64,000 nt of DNA from Gimesia aquarii (GCF_007748195.1 NZ_CP037920.1:310001-374000); one strand, 5' to 3'. Positions 24,980-35,165 are shown, counted from the stretch's first letter. Translations and numbers: made by a program. Notes: a model not told the origin generated them from the sequence alone.

Positions 24980-27061
24980 ATGTCAGACATTCCAGCAGAA
25001 CTTGAAAACCTGTTTAAACAGCTCAATCCAGAACAGCAGGCAGCCGCCTGTCACGAGTCTGGTCCACTGCTGATTATTGCGGGGGCTGGTACAGGCAAAA
25101 CGACGACACTGTCACACCGTGTTGCTTATCTCATTGCGCAAGGCGTCGATCCCAGTCGTATCTTGCTGCTTACATTCTCGCGGCGGGCTGCAAATGAAAT
25201 GATTCGTCGCGTCGATGCGCTACTACGTACGTTAGGTGATGGTCGAGAGAGATCATCCTCTGCACGGTCGCGCAGCATCTGGGGAGGCACATTTCATTCA
25301 ACGGCCGCCCGGTTGCTGAGACGTTATGGGCAAGCCATCAATCTGCCGGATGACTTTACCATCATTGATCGTAGCGATGCTGAAGATTTAATGAGCGCGA
25401 TTCGCAGCGAAATGGAGTTGGGCAACAATGGTAAAAAGTTCCCCCGTAAAGGGACACTGGTGGAGATTTACAGCCGTTGTGTAAACACCTGTTTGAAGCT
25501 GGAGCCGATTCTAGAACGACATTATCCATGGTGTCTGGAGCATGTGGATGACCTCAAAAAACTGTTTCAGGCGTTTGTGGATCGCAAAGAAAAACAGAAC
25601 ATACTCGATTACGACGATTTACTACTCTTCTGGCATGCACTTGGAGCAGACCCTGCTGGCGGCAAATTGTTACGCGGCCAGTTCGAAGCGATTCTTGTCG
25701 ACGAGTATCAGGACACAAATGTTTTGCAGTCAGGCATTTTGAAAAACCTGTCACCCGACGGAAACGGTCTGACAGTCGTGGGCGATGATGCACAGTCGAT
25801 CTATTCCTTCCGGGCGGCAACCGTGCGGAATATTCTCGACTTTCCGGAAGAATATCCCGGTACAACTGTGGTCACGCTCGAAGAAAATTATCGTAGCACA
25901 CAACCGATTTTGCAGGCGACGAACCAGATTATCGACGAAGCCCATGAGCGGTTTGAGAAAAATCTCTGGTCAGCGAAAATTGCAGGGGAAGCCCCGTATA
26001 TCATCGACTGCAGTGATAACAATGAGCAAGCTGATTTTGTTGTACAGCAGGTCCTTGAGCACCGAGAAGCTGGAATGCCCCTGCATCAACAGGCGGTTTT
26101 GTTTCGAGCTTCGCACCATAGCCTGTCGCTCGAAGTCGAACTGGCGCGACGTAATATTGCCTATCACAAATATGGTGGTTTGAAATTTATTGAAACGGCG
26201 CACGTCAAAGATTTAATGGCCTATTTACGACTGGCAGAAAATCCGCGTGATGCCGTTTCCGGACTGCGGGTTTTGACACTCCTGCCTGGTATCGGTCAGA
26301 AGAAAGCACAACAATTATTAAATCTGCTGGCGGATTCCCAGTTTCGATTCGATGCGTGGTCAGAATTCAAACCGCCGGCGGCGACTGTCGAGCATTGGCC
26401 TTTGTTTGTGCGATTGATGAAAAACCTGTCTTCGCCTCAGTCGGAAAAGCGAGGTATTTCAGCGGAAGTTCATCAGGTGCGTACCTTTTATGCGCCGTTA
26501 CTGGATCAACAGTATGATAACGCGACATCCCGTCAACGCGATCTGGAACAATTGGAACAGGTTGCCAGCCGCTTCAGCAGTCGCATGAGTTTTCTGGAAG
26601 AGATCACCCTTGATCCTCCCAGTTCCACACAGGACGTCACTGCAGCGTCAGGTCAGGACGATGATGATTTTCTTGTTTTGAGTACGATCCACTCTTCGAA
26701 AGGGCTGGAGTGGGATGCCGTGTATGTGTTGCAGGCCGCCGATGGCAGCATTCCTTCCGAAATGTCTTTGGAGAGTAATGACGAAATCGATGAAGAGCGT
26801 CGGCTGTTTTATGTAGCACTCACGCGGGCGAAGAACTGGCTCTATGTCTGTTTTCCACATCGTCAGTATTTCCAGAACCGTCGCTGGAATCAGGCACACA
26901 GTTATGCACAATTGACGCGGTTTATATCCTCGAAGACGATTCCGTTGTTCCAACGTCGACCCGCTTTCAATGCAGAAGATTTGGACACACCAGAGGACGC
27001 CCAGATCGAAACGACGGCGGAAGACATTCGCAAGAATATTCGTAATATGTGGTCTGCCTGA
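24980..27061 (+). CDS. UvrD/PcrA-like superfamily 1 DNA helicase
   Basis: Starting at the second ATG (24980), the product has 693 residues. All SF1A helicase motifs are visible: Q-motif LNPEQQAAA, motif I AGAGTGKTT, Ia LTFSRRAANEMI, II VDEYQDTN, III GDDAQSIYSFR, IV LEENYRST, V STIHSSKGLEWDAVYV and VI VALTRAK. It should be an ATP-driven 3'-5' DNA helicase in repair or recombination. It is a little shorter than E. coli UvrD (720 residues) and lacks its long C-terminal tail. The upstream ATG at 24950 cannot be excluded. It is convergent with the RlmL-like gene (17 bp gap). Confidence 0.92.
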   Translation: MSDIPAELENLFKQLNPEQQAAACHESGPLLIIAGAGTGKTTTLSHRVAYLIAQGVDPSRILLLTFSRRAANEMIRRVDALLRTLGDGRERSSSARSRSIWGGTFHSTAARLLRRYGQAINLPDDFTIIDRSDAEDLMSAIRSEMELGNNGKKFPRKGTLVEIYSRCVNTCLKLEPILERHYPWCLEHVDDLKKLFQAFVDRKEKQNILDYDDLLLFWHALGADPAGGKLLRGQFEAILVDEYQDTNVLQSGILKNLSPDGNGLTVVGDDAQSIYSFRAATVRNILDFPEEYPGTTVVTLEENYRSTQPILQATNQIIDEAHERFEKNLWSAKIAGEAPYIIDCSDNNEQADFVVQQVLEHREAGMPLHQQAVLFRASHHSLSLEVELARRNIAYHKYGGLKFIETAHVKDLMAYLRLAENPRDAVSGLRVLTLLPGIGQKKAQQLLNLLADSQFRFDAWSEFKPPAATVEHWPLFVRLMKNLSSPQSEKRGISAEVHQVRTFYAPLLDQQYDNATSRQRDLEQLEQVASRFSSRMSFLEEITLDPPSSTQDVTAASGQDDDDFLVLSTIHSSKGLEWDAVYVLQAADGSIPSEMSLESNDEIDEERRLFYVALTRAKNWLYVCFPHRQYFQNRRWNQAHSYAQLTRFISSKTIPLFQRRPAFNAEDLDTPEDAQIETTAEDIRKNIRNMWSA

Positions 27062-27078
27062 ACGAGCAGACTTACGTC

Positions 27079-28302
27079 TTATTCTTCTTCGTTTACCGTT
27101 TCGGTATCGACTGGTTTTTCATCCGGCGATTTTTTACTGGCACTGGTAGCCTGGTCCCAGGGAGTTTTTTTGCGTGGAGGCGGTGGGCCAGGAAATTGGT
27201 AGTATGTGCATTCAATGCGACCATTATACAATTTTCGGCGGCGTGCTTTGCGACCAAAGATGCGTTCAAAACCGGGATGAGACGTCAGTACATAAATGGA
27301 CCACATTTCTAACGGTTCGCACACACGTTTCATTTCGCGATAAATTTTTTCGGCATCTTCTTTCTCACCCAGGCGTTCTCCATATGGAGGATTGGTAATC
27401 AGGCAACCATATTTGCGGGGCGTGCTTAATTCAGAAAGCGGTTGTTCTTGAAAGTGTATGTACTCATCCATCCCTGATTGTTGTGCGTGATAACGGGCCA
27501 TGCGAATCATGGCAGGATCGATGTCGTAGCCCTGCAAACGAAAGGCGATGTCATTACGCACCAGATCATGGGCTTCTTCGCGGGCGGCCTCCCATAGTTC
27601 GGTAGAAAGTTGCTGCCAGCCTTCCGAGGTAAAATCGCGATTGATACCGGGTGCGGTATTGGTTCCGATTAAGGCGGCTTCGATGGGAATGGTTCCCGAA
27701 CCGCAACACGGGTCAATAAAAGGACGTTCACGATTCCAGTAACTTAATTGAATTAACCCGGCGGCTAACGTTTCTTTCAGTTGTGCTCCCGCAGTCAACG
27801 TGCGATAGCCGCGCTTGTGCAGGCTGGGGCCTGTGGTGTCGATACAAACCGATGCTTTATCTTTTAATATCGAAACGCTGACCGAATACAGGGGGCCGTC
27901 TTCCGGGAACCAGTCTTTAATGTAATGCTGCTTCAAGCGTTCGGCGATTGCTTTCTTGACTACCTTCTGTGAGTTTTTAGCGCTGTTGATCTTCGAACGA
28001 ACCGTGGATGCTCTGACGGGAAACTGCACAGAAGGAGGCATCCAGCGTTCCCATTCGAGTTCTCGGACCTCCTCAAACAGATCGTCAAAATCAAGGGCCG
28101 TGAATTCACCCAGGCAGAGTAACACTCGGTCTGCACTGCGGAGCCAGAGATTACAGCGGCAGATGGCTTTCAGATCGCCTTGAAATGTGACGCGTCCGTT
28201 TTCGACCGTCTGATCTTCGTATCCCAGTTGTTTTAATTCGCGCGAAACCACGGCTTCCAGGCCAAAAGCAGAAGTGGCTATGAGAGTTATTGGCTCGGAC
28301 AT
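27079..28302 (-). CDS. RlmL-type THUMP-domain 23S rRNA methyltransferase
   Basis: The 407-residue product begins with a ferredoxin-like/THUMP RNA-binding region (about 1-165; SAFGLEAVVSRELKQLGY). A Rossmann methyltransferase follows, with motif I FIDPCCGSGTIPIEAALIG and catalytic motif IV TNPPYGERLG. The arrangement matches the N-terminal half of E. coli RlmL (m2G2445 of 23S rRNA) and the stand-alone RlmL/YpsC proteins of other bacteria. The C-terminal ~40 residues are a Pro/Lys/Glu-rich tail. The gene is alone on its strand and probably housekeeping. The exact target base is assigned by family only. Confidence 0.85.
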   Translation of the reverse strand: MSEPITLIATSAFGLEAVVSRELKQLGYEDQTVENGRVTFQGDLKAICRCNLWLRSADRVLLCLGEFTALDFDDLFEEVRELEWERWMPPSVQFPVRASTVRSKINSAKNSQKVVKKAIAERLKQHYIKDWFPEDGPLYSVSVSILKDKASVCIDTTGPSLHKRGYRTLTAGAQLKETLAAGLIQLSYWNRERPFIDPCCGSGTIPIEAALIGTNTAPGINRDFTSEGWQQLSTELWEAAREEAHDLVRNDIAFRLQGYDIDPAMIRMARYHAQQSGMDEYIHFQEQPLSELSTPRKYGCLITNPPYGERLGEKEDAEKIYREMKRVCEPLEMWSIYVLTSHPGFERIFGRKARRRKLYNGRIECTYYQFPGPPPPRKKTPWDQATSASKKSPDEKPVDTETVNEEE

Positions 28303-28438
28303 ACTGGCGGGGTATCACTTTCGAATTCAGTAAAACAAACAATATCCGGTAGAAAAAGGGCAGAGGGATGATCATACTACTATATATGGACCCAAAGGAA
28401 ATTCTACAAGACAATTGATCATAGAGAAGGTTTTCACC

Positions 28439-29431
28439 ATGCGGAATGCTCTGCCCCCTTATAATCGGCTCCCTCGCCGTGATTTTTTGAAACAGGTCTC
28501 CCTGAATGTTTTAGCGGGTACTGCTCTAGTCAATGGCCTGTCTGAACAAAACACATCAAAGGCGGGCGAGCAGCCCAAAGCGAAATCGGGGAATGGGTAC
28601 CAACTGGGGGCGTTTACAAAAAGCTTTCAGGATATGCCCATTCCCGACGTTTGCCGGGCATTCCAATCGATTGGTCTGGATGGTCTTGATCTGACCGTGC
28701 GTCCCAAGGGGCATATTTTACCGGAAAATGTAGAAAAAGAACTGCCAGAGGCATGTAGTGCGGCCAAAGCCGCGGGAGTCAAAATTCTCTTTCTGACCAC
28801 CATGATTACTGAGCCTGATAAAAACGCAGAGCGGATTCTGGCAACCGCACAAGAGCAGGGGATTGATCGAATCAAAATCGGCTACTACCGTTACAAGCAG
28901 TTTGGCACGCTGGCTCAGCAGTTAAAAGCAACAAGCAAGCAAATTAGCAAGGTTGCAAAGCTGGCACAAAAATATAACGTGTTACCGTGCGTGCATGTGC
29001 ACTCGAATAACTTTCTGCCTTCGCATGGAACGCAGTTGTATCAAATGATTCAAGACTATTCGCCTCAGGAGGTTGGCGCGTATGTCGATATGTTGCATAT
29101 GGTCAAGGAAGGTAGCGGCGATGGCTGGCGTCAGGGACTCGATCTGTTAGCACCCTGGATTGCTCTCTGTGCCGTTAAGAATTTTGCCTGGGAACGAGGC
29201 GAGGGACGAGACAAAAAAGGGCATCAAAAATGGGAAGTCAAGACTGTGCCCGTGGCTGACGGGATTTCACCAATTCCGGATTATGTCGACGCCCTGCGGA
29301 AACTAAGTTATGAAGGAATCTTTTCACTCCATAGTGAGTTTAAAGGTCGACATAGTTGGAAACAGCTTTCAACAGAGGAGTGTCTGGCACAAACGGCCGT
29401 CGATGCGAAATATTTTCGTTCGCTGTGGTAA
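28439..29431 (+). CDS. Tat-exported sugar phosphate isomerase/epimerase-like TIM-barrel protein
   Basis: The ATG at 28439 gives 330 residues starting with a twin-arginine signal (PRRDFLKQ, then hydrophobic LNVLAGTAL). The body is an AP-endonuclease-2/xylose isomerase-like TIM barrel: GLDGLDLTVRP, HVHSNN and VGAYVDMLHM carry the acidic and His residues that bind divalent metal in this family, and HSEFKG is near the end. Members act as sugar isomerases or epimerases; the periplasmic location and neighbouring sulfatases suggest work on released polysaccharide sugars. The substrate is unknown. It lies 106 bp before the first sulfatase, with a palindromic repeat between them. Confidence 0.82.
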   Translation: MRNALPPYNRLPRRDFLKQVSLNVLAGTALVNGLSEQNTSKAGEQPKAKSGNGYQLGAFTKSFQDMPIPDVCRAFQSIGLDGLDLTVRPKGHILPENVEKELPEACSAAKAAGVKILFLTTMITEPDKNAERILATAQEQGIDRIKIGYYRYKQFGTLAQQLKATSKQISKVAKLAQKYNVLPCVHVHSNNFLPSHGTQLYQMIQDYSPQEVGAYVDMLHMVKEGSGDGWRQGLDLLAPWIALCAVKNFAWERGEGRDKKGHQKWEVKTVPVADGISPIPDYVDALRKLSYEGIFSLHSEFKGRHSWKQLSTEECLAQTAVDAKYFRSLW

Positions 29432-29449
29432 GGTGAGACGAACATTTTC

Positions 29450-29518
29450 TGAGCGGAATGGCGCTAGCCACCGGTAATAGCCAAGTTGTTCAACCGGCGG
29501 CTAGCGCCGTGCCGCTCA
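29450..29518. repeat. REP-like intergenic palindrome
   Basis: Two 26-bp arms (29450-29475 and 29493-29518) are inverted copies with 3 mismatches, around a 17-nt spacer. The core GGCGCTAGCC / GGCTAGCGCC is GC-rich and matches a short repeat family I associate with planctomycete genomes. It lies between the isomerase-like gene and the sulfatase and could fold in RNA as a strong hairpin. No RAYT transposase is in the window. Confidence 0.7.
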
Positions 29519-29537
29519 CTTTTGAGGTTGTGACACC

Positions 29538-30977
29538 ATGTACATGAATCGTTTATTTTTTCTAATCTGCCTGCTGAGTTGCCTAATTACGGTAACCGCG
29601 GATGCTGCGTCACAAAAACCAAACGTGGTCTTAATCATGTGTGATGATCTCGGTTGGGGAGATACTGGCTTTAACGGGAATAAAATCATCCAAACACCGC
29701 ATCTGGACAAGATGGCGAAAGCGGGGGTCATCTTGAAACGGTTTTATGCAGGCGCGCCGGTGTGTAGTCCAACGCGTGGCAGTTGTCTGACGGGCCGCAA
29801 TCCCTTTCGGTATGGGATTGTGACAGCCAACAAGGGGCATATGAAAGCTCAGGAATTCACTCTGGCAGAATTATTAAAAGATCACGGTTATCGTACAGGG
29901 CATTTCGGGAAATGGCATCTGGGCACACTAACGAAAACGGTTCGCGAATCGAATCGGGGGGGACCAAAAAATATCAAAGACTTTTCGCCTCCCTGGCAGA
30001 ACGGATTCGAAGTCTGTTTTTCCACCGAAGCGAAAGTTCCCACCTGGGATCCGATGCTTAAGCCAGCTGGGAAGGCTCCCGGAAAAGGCTGGGCAGCGAT
30101 TGAAGAGGGCAAACCTACCAAACCCTATGGTACGCATTACTGGAATGCAGCAGGCGAGATCGTCAAAGATAACTTGCGCGGTGATGATTCGAAAATAATT
30201 ATGGACCGTGCTTTACCGTTTATTGAAAGCAGTACGAAAGCGGACAAACCGTTTTTCTGCGTGATCTGGTTTCATACACCACATCTGCCTGTGGTTGCAG
30301 GACCCCGTTATCGAGACATGTATCAGAAGTATGATCTTTATCACAGTAACTATTATGGTTGTATCACTGCGATGGACGAGCAGATAGGACGCTTGCGGGC
30401 GCAATTAAAACAACTGAATTCTGCTGAAAATACAATGCTCTGGTTCTGCTCTGACAATGGTCCGGAAGGCAATGCTCGTGCCCCCGGTTCTGCGGGTCCG
30501 TTTCGTGGACGCAAGCGTGACTTGTTTGAGGGAGGCATTCGTGTGCCCGCGCTATTGGAATGGCCGGCCAAAATTCGCCCCGGTACTGAAACCCGTTTTC
30601 CAATGGTGACCAGTGATTATTTACCGACGATCCTGGCGGCTATGGAGCTGCCAGTTCAAGCGGATCGCCCCATTGATGGAATGAATCTCTGGCCTGTTTT
30701 TGCAAACAAGGTAAAACATCGCCAGCAGCCGATTGGCTTTCAATTCCAGAAAAACGCAGCCTGGGTGACCGATCGTTATAAGCTGCTTCGTAAGCAGCAA
30801 AGGTCGAAAACAGAGTATCAATTGTTTGACCTGCTTGCTGATCCAGCGGAGAGTAAAGATCTATCCAAAGAATATCCTGAACTCGTTGCACGGTATCAGA
30901 CAGAATTAGAACGCTGGATGAAATCTTGTGAGCAAAGTAACCAGGGCCGTGATTATCAAACCAAAAAGCAGCCTTAA
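29538..30977 (+). CDS. secreted sulfatase (arylsulfatase A-like)
   Basis: This encodes 479 residues with a Sec signal peptide (about 1-23). It has the type I sulfatase core: metal-binding MCDDLGWGD, the formylglycine motif CSPTRGSCLTGR (Cys to be oxidised by a maturase), GKWHLG, HTPHLP, and SDNGPEG carrying the second Asp-Asn metal pair. It should cut sulfate esters from a sulfated polysaccharide or glycoside in the periplasm. The C-terminus (LFDLLADPAESKDLS) is typical of this branch. A second, longer sulfatase follows 48 bp downstream, so the two are probably co-transcribed and act on the same material. The maturase gene is not in the window. Confidence 0.93.
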   Translation: MYMNRLFFLICLLSCLITVTADAASQKPNVVLIMCDDLGWGDTGFNGNKIIQTPHLDKMAKAGVILKRFYAGAPVCSPTRGSCLTGRNPFRYGIVTANKGHMKAQEFTLAELLKDHGYRTGHFGKWHLGTLTKTVRESNRGGPKNIKDFSPPWQNGFEVCFSTEAKVPTWDPMLKPAGKAPGKGWAAIEEGKPTKPYGTHYWNAAGEIVKDNLRGDDSKIIMDRALPFIESSTKADKPFFCVIWFHTPHLPVVAGPRYRDMYQKYDLYHSNYYGCITAMDEQIGRLRAQLKQLNSAENTMLWFCSDNGPEGNARAPGSAGPFRGRKRDLFEGGIRVPALLEWPAKIRPGTETRFPMVTSDYLPTILAAMELPVQADRPIDGMNLWPVFANKVKHRQQPIGFQFQKNAAWVTDRYKLLRKQQRSKTEYQLFDLLADPAESKDLSKEYPELVARYQTELERWMKSCEQSNQGRDYQTKKQP

Positions 30978-31025
30978 GTATTATCAAATCACAAAATTAA
31001 CGATGCATCTATCTGAAAGACCACC

Positions 31026-32705
31026 ATGAATTCTATAAAGTCGCTCTTCTGCTTAGCCTTATTTCTAACTCTATTTACCTCCCGCAGTCTGTATGCAGTT
31101 GAGGCATCACGTCCGAATGTCATCCTCATTATGGTCGATGACATGGGGTTCTCAGATATTGGTTGTTACGGCGGTGAAATTGAAACTCCGAATATCGATG
31201 CGCTGGCTGCCGGGGGCGTGCGGTTTTCTCAGTTTTATAACTCGGGTCGCTGTTGTCCCACTCGCGCCACCTTGATGACGGGCTTACACCCTCATCAGAC
31301 AGGCATTGGCTGGATGACCAATCCGCCTGGAAAGAAAAGAGGCGACTCAAAACCGCCCGCTTATCAGGGGTATTTGAACCGCAATTGCGTCACAGTTGCT
31401 GAAGTATTGAAGCAGGCGAATTACGCAACTTATATGGCGGGGAAATGGCATCTTGGTTACACCGTACGTGACTGCTGGCCGCTGCAACGTGGCTATGAAA
31501 AATATTTCGGTTGTGTCTCGGGCGCCACGCGGTTCTTTCACCCCATTGAACCACGGGGAATGACGTTGGGTAATGAAAATATCAAAACACCACCCAGCAC
31601 AACCGATCGCCCGTTTTATACTACTGATGCCTTCACCGATTATGCCATTCGCTTTCTGGGAGAACATCAACAGGAGAACTCACAAAAAGAGAAACCGTTT
31701 TTCCTATATCTGGCTTATACCGCTCCACATTGGCCACTTCAGGCCCATGAAGAAGACATCGATAAGTACCGTGGGAAATATAAGATCGGCTGGGACAAGT
31801 TACGTAAGCAACGTTTCGCACGACAAAAGAAATCGGGTCTGATTTCTGCAGGCACCAAACTCTCTCCGCGTGACAAATCTGTTCCCGCCTGGGATTCGTT
31901 AAGTGCGGAAAAGCAAAAAGAGATGGCGCTCAAGATGGCCATCTATGCCGCGATGGTTGATCGCGTTGATCAGAATATCGGTAAGCTCGTCAATTGGCTC
32001 AAAGACCATCGGCAATATGAAAACACGTTGATCCTGTTTCTGTCCGACAATGGGGGTTGTGCAGAGGGGGGTAAGTTGGGACGCGGAGAATTTCTCAACA
32101 TCGAAAAACGAAATCAAGAGACAGCGAACAGCTACGGTACTGCCTGGGCCAATGCGTCGAATACTCCGTTTCGCCTGTATAAGCATTATGCCCACGAAGG
32201 CGGAAGCGCGACTCCCTTCATCATGCACTGGCCACAGCAGATCAGACCAAGTCAAAAGTGGTTCCGTGAACCAGCGCAATTAATCGATGTCATGCCCACC
32301 ATCGTCGATGTTGCCGGTGCATCGTATCCGAAAGAGCATAAAGGCAAATCGATTCATACACTGGATGGTGTTTCTTTAAAACCCGCTATGAAAGGCAAAA
32401 GCTTAGACCGCGCTGCTCCGCTTTTCATCGAACATGAAAACAACGCGTTTGTGAGAGCCGGGAACTGGAAACTGGTCGGTCGCGGCGTTTCTCCTGCCAG
32501 CGGTCTGAAGCCTGAGAAGTGGGAACTGTATGACGTACAAAAAGACCGTACGGAATTGAATAACCTCGCGAGCAGTCGTCCCGAAAAAGTGAACGAACTA
32601 TCGGCCCAATGGCAAGCCTGGGCGAAGCGGGTGAATGTATTTCCGAAGCAAAAAAAGTCTGTGAAGAAATTGAGGAAGAATCGGAAGAAAGAGCCTAAAA
32701 AGTAA
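31026..32705 (+). CDS. secreted sulfatase (long arylsulfatase-like)
   Basis: This encodes 559 residues with a Sec signal peptide (about 1-25). Metal-site MVDDMGFSDIG, formylglycine motif CCPTRATLMTG (the second Cys of CxPxR), GKWHLGY and SDNGGCAEGG are all present. It is longer than the preceding sulfatase because of an insertion of about 60 residues around 240-300. It resembles the Pseudomonas arylsulfatase branch. A very basic Lys/Arg tail (last ~25 residues) may bind polyanions or the wall; this is inference. It forms a sulfatase pair with the gene before it. Confidence 0.93.
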   Translation: MNSIKSLFCLALFLTLFTSRSLYAVEASRPNVILIMVDDMGFSDIGCYGGEIETPNIDALAAGGVRFSQFYNSGRCCPTRATLMTGLHPHQTGIGWMTNPPGKKRGDSKPPAYQGYLNRNCVTVAEVLKQANYATYMAGKWHLGYTVRDCWPLQRGYEKYFGCVSGATRFFHPIEPRGMTLGNENIKTPPSTTDRPFYTTDAFTDYAIRFLGEHQQENSQKEKPFFLYLAYTAPHWPLQAHEEDIDKYRGKYKIGWDKLRKQRFARQKKSGLISAGTKLSPRDKSVPAWDSLSAEKQKEMALKMAIYAAMVDRVDQNIGKLVNWLKDHRQYENTLILFLSDNGGCAEGGKLGRGEFLNIEKRNQETANSYGTAWANASNTPFRLYKHYAHEGGSATPFIMHWPQQIRPSQKWFREPAQLIDVMPTIVDVAGASYPKEHKGKSIHTLDGVSLKPAMKGKSLDRAAPLFIEHENNAFVRAGNWKLVGRGVSPASGLKPEKWELYDVQKDRTELNNLASSRPEKVNELSAQWQAWAKRVNVFPKQKKSVKKLRKNRKKEPKK

Positions 32706-32778
32706 AACTTTACATGAACATAAGGGGGCAAAGAGTACTATCTCATGCAACTCCCTCCATTTGGAAGTTTCGCTTTTT

Positions 32779-34953
32779 CTAATCAATCCAATGCAGAACG
32801 TTACGAATGATGGACCAGCGCGGGGGTGTTCTCTCTTCGTTTTTGCCGAGGATCCAGTAATTATAGAGCGTTTGAAAGGCGCCTTCCTTCTTTTTGAGTT
32901 CGAGCCAGACTTCCATGAATTCTTCGAATTCCACGTCGTGTGCTCCCAGGTAATACAAGGGGACGCGAATATCTTTCCGAAAGGGATTCACAACAGAAAA
33001 CTTCGGATACAAGAGTGTCCAGGCCGAACCGGTCTCGGCACTGGTGACCAGGATACTTGCATCTCCCGCTTCGCCTTCAAAAAATTCCTCTTCAGATTCA
33101 ATTTGAACAAACGAGGCATTCGGAAAATATTCGTGTGCTTTTTCATCAAAAAAACTATTGGACACAACGGCGATTTTCAAATCTGTAGAATTTCGAAACT
33201 CCTCAAAATCCAAAAAGACAGCTTTGCGATAGTCGGGTAAGACGATGGCGAGTGTAACGTCCATATAAGAATCGGCCACAGGGAATGCGGTAGCGCGTTC
33301 GATGGTACCTTCCAGACCGGACATCGCCAGATCGAAGTGATCTTCATCAAGCTGTTTGATGAGGGTGTTCGGAGTGAACGGAATGAATTCGATGGCCACA
33401 CCTAGATCGTCGGCCAGGCGATGTGCCATATCGATATCAAAACCGACCAGTTGATTTTGTTCATTGAAATAGGAAAATGGCAAACGTTTGCCATCAAATC
33501 CGAGTCGAATTACCCCGCGGCGTCTAATGCGGTCGATTCTGGTTTCTCCCGGCATGATGGCAACCGGATTTGGTGTTGATTTCTTGAGGATTGTATAAGG
33601 AACATCAGGAAACAATAATTGCCGATCCGCAATCATCGCCTTGGATTGATAAAGGTCTTTGAAAGTGTAATTCAAAACGGTATGAATTCCAGCAATGACA
33701 ATGCCGGCAATGCACAACCAGAGTAGCGAGTAAGAAATAAATCTTTTCCATTGAATTTTGAGGGTTCCCGACAATGAAGCGGCAGCGAGGATGGCAAAGG
33801 AAAACAGATAAATCGAACGGAGTGCGTCTCCCAGACGTGTGGTATAGATGCCGACAGCCAGATAGAGTTGAAAAATATCATGGGGAATATGCATCAGGTC
33901 GAGTAGCCAGGGGATTGTAACGGCAGGTTTGGCAAAGGAACCGGCCATGCCTAAGGATAAAAATTTGGGGTATTGGTCTGGTAATAAACTCTCACCATAA
34001 AACCAGGCCGAAAAGGGAATAAAAATCAATCCGATAATCCGTCCCAGATCGGGAAAGGGGAATACGAGGGGAACTAAAACATCCGGAGAGCCACCGCTAT
34101 TTTCTTTTTCCAGATGATAGCGGTCCAGAATCTCGCGAGCCGCTTCGACGATTAATGGCAGTACAGCGAAGGTGTTGCCTAACACGAATGCTGCGATGAC
34201 CGCGGTTTGTGAAACCTTTAATGCGTCCCAGTATCTAACGGGAGTGCAGACTGAAATCAGCATCGGCAGAATTCCGACAGCGAGAAGCAGCGTCGCGGCA
34301 GAGAAGGTGATCAGATAAGCCTGAAGCAGTCCGAATTTTTCAAACGGCAGTGTGCCGACAGCGTACGAGACGATTGCAAAGATTCCAAAAGGAGAAATAT
34401 GAACCACAAAGCGGTTGAGTCTCATTAATGCCTGCACTGCAACCGTTAGTGGATCCAACAAATGATCCCGATTCGAAAGACTGCTTAAAGCGATACCCAG
34501 TCCGATGGAGAAGATGACGACGGCAGGAACCGCGTTGTTCGCAAGTGAGAAAAAGGGATTTGCGGGTACGAATAAATCGTACAGGCTTTCGTTTTGTGTG
34601 CCCTGGATGATACTGGTGCTGAAAAACGCCCCCTTTTGCCAGAAAGGAAACGCCAGGGACATCAGGCAGACAGAAAACAGGCCAATACACCATAAAATGA
34701 TCAGGAGAACAATGACCGTCAGAGCCATATTCCGTGTCTGTTTTAATGAGATACGGCCCAAATTCAGAATCAGTGAAAGTGTAATGTAGGGCAGGACGGT
34801 CATCTGCAAGAGACCAATGAACACCTCCCCGATTGACTTCAGAGGAGCGCACAGATCACCAAAGAACAGTCCACACAGAATTCCCAGAAACAGACTTGTC
34901 AGAATCCAAGTTGTTAATCCGGGTTTGAAATGTTTCTGTGTTACTTCGCCCAT
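32779..34953 (-). CDS. DAACS-family dicarboxylate/amino-acid symporter fused to a periplasmic solute-binding domain
   Basis: The 724-residue product is a fusion. Residues about 10-430 are a sodium/proton:dicarboxylate symporter (DAACS/GltP type) with multiple helices, a Ser/Asn-rich re-entrant region around FFSLANNAVPAV and an NTFAVLPL segment. After one further helix and a linker, residues about 475-705 form a family 3 solute-binding protein domain (RIDRIRRRGVIRLGFDG, LVGFDIDMAHRLADDLGV, FDLAMSGLEGTIERA) like those of polar amino-acid ABC systems. No ABC partner is nearby, so the binding domain may deliver ligand to, or gate, its own symporter. The stop is in good context and no frameshift is seen, so the fusion looks real. 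Confidence 0.88.
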   Translation of the reverse strand: MGEVTQKHFKPGLTTWILTSLFLGILCGLFFGDLCAPLKSIGEVFIGLLQMTVLPYITLSLILNLGRISLKQTRNMALTVIVLLIILWCIGLFSVCLMSLAFPFWQKGAFFSTSIIQGTQNESLYDLFVPANPFFSLANNAVPAVVIFSIGLGIALSSLSNRDHLLDPLTVAVQALMRLNRFVVHISPFGIFAIVSYAVGTLPFEKFGLLQAYLITFSAATLLLAVGILPMLISVCTPVRYWDALKVSQTAVIAAFVLGNTFAVLPLIVEAAREILDRYHLEKENSGGSPDVLVPLVFPFPDLGRIIGLIFIPFSAWFYGESLLPDQYPKFLSLGMAGSFAKPAVTIPWLLDLMHIPHDIFQLYLAVGIYTTRLGDALRSIYLFSFAILAAASLSGTLKIQWKRFISYSLLWLCIAGIVIAGIHTVLNYTFKDLYQSKAMIADRQLLFPDVPYTILKKSTPNPVAIMPGETRIDRIRRRGVIRLGFDGKRLPFSYFNEQNQLVGFDIDMAHRLADDLGVAIEFIPFTPNTLIKQLDEDHFDLAMSGLEGTIERATAFPVADSYMDVTLAIVLPDYRKAVFLDFEEFRNSTDLKIAVVSNSFFDEKAHEYFPNASFVQIESEEEFFEGEAGDASILVTSAETGSAWTLLYPKFSVVNPFRKDIRVPLYYLGAHDVEFEEFMEVWLELKKKEGAFQTLYNYWILGKNEERTPPRWSIIRNVLHWID

Positions 34954-35165
34954 TCGCCAAATCCTTACGCATCAACGTGTCAGCAAAGACTTCCTTATCA
35001 AGCTCAAAGTGAAATCTGTTACTTGAAATGGATAATTCTTTGCGAAACGTGTATGTTTCCAGTAGATAACGTAACTATGAATGTGAATCGAGACAATCAA
35101 TGCGTTCGATGGATTGTTGATTCTTAACAGAAAAGACCACTTTTCACCAGACTATTTGAACTTGT

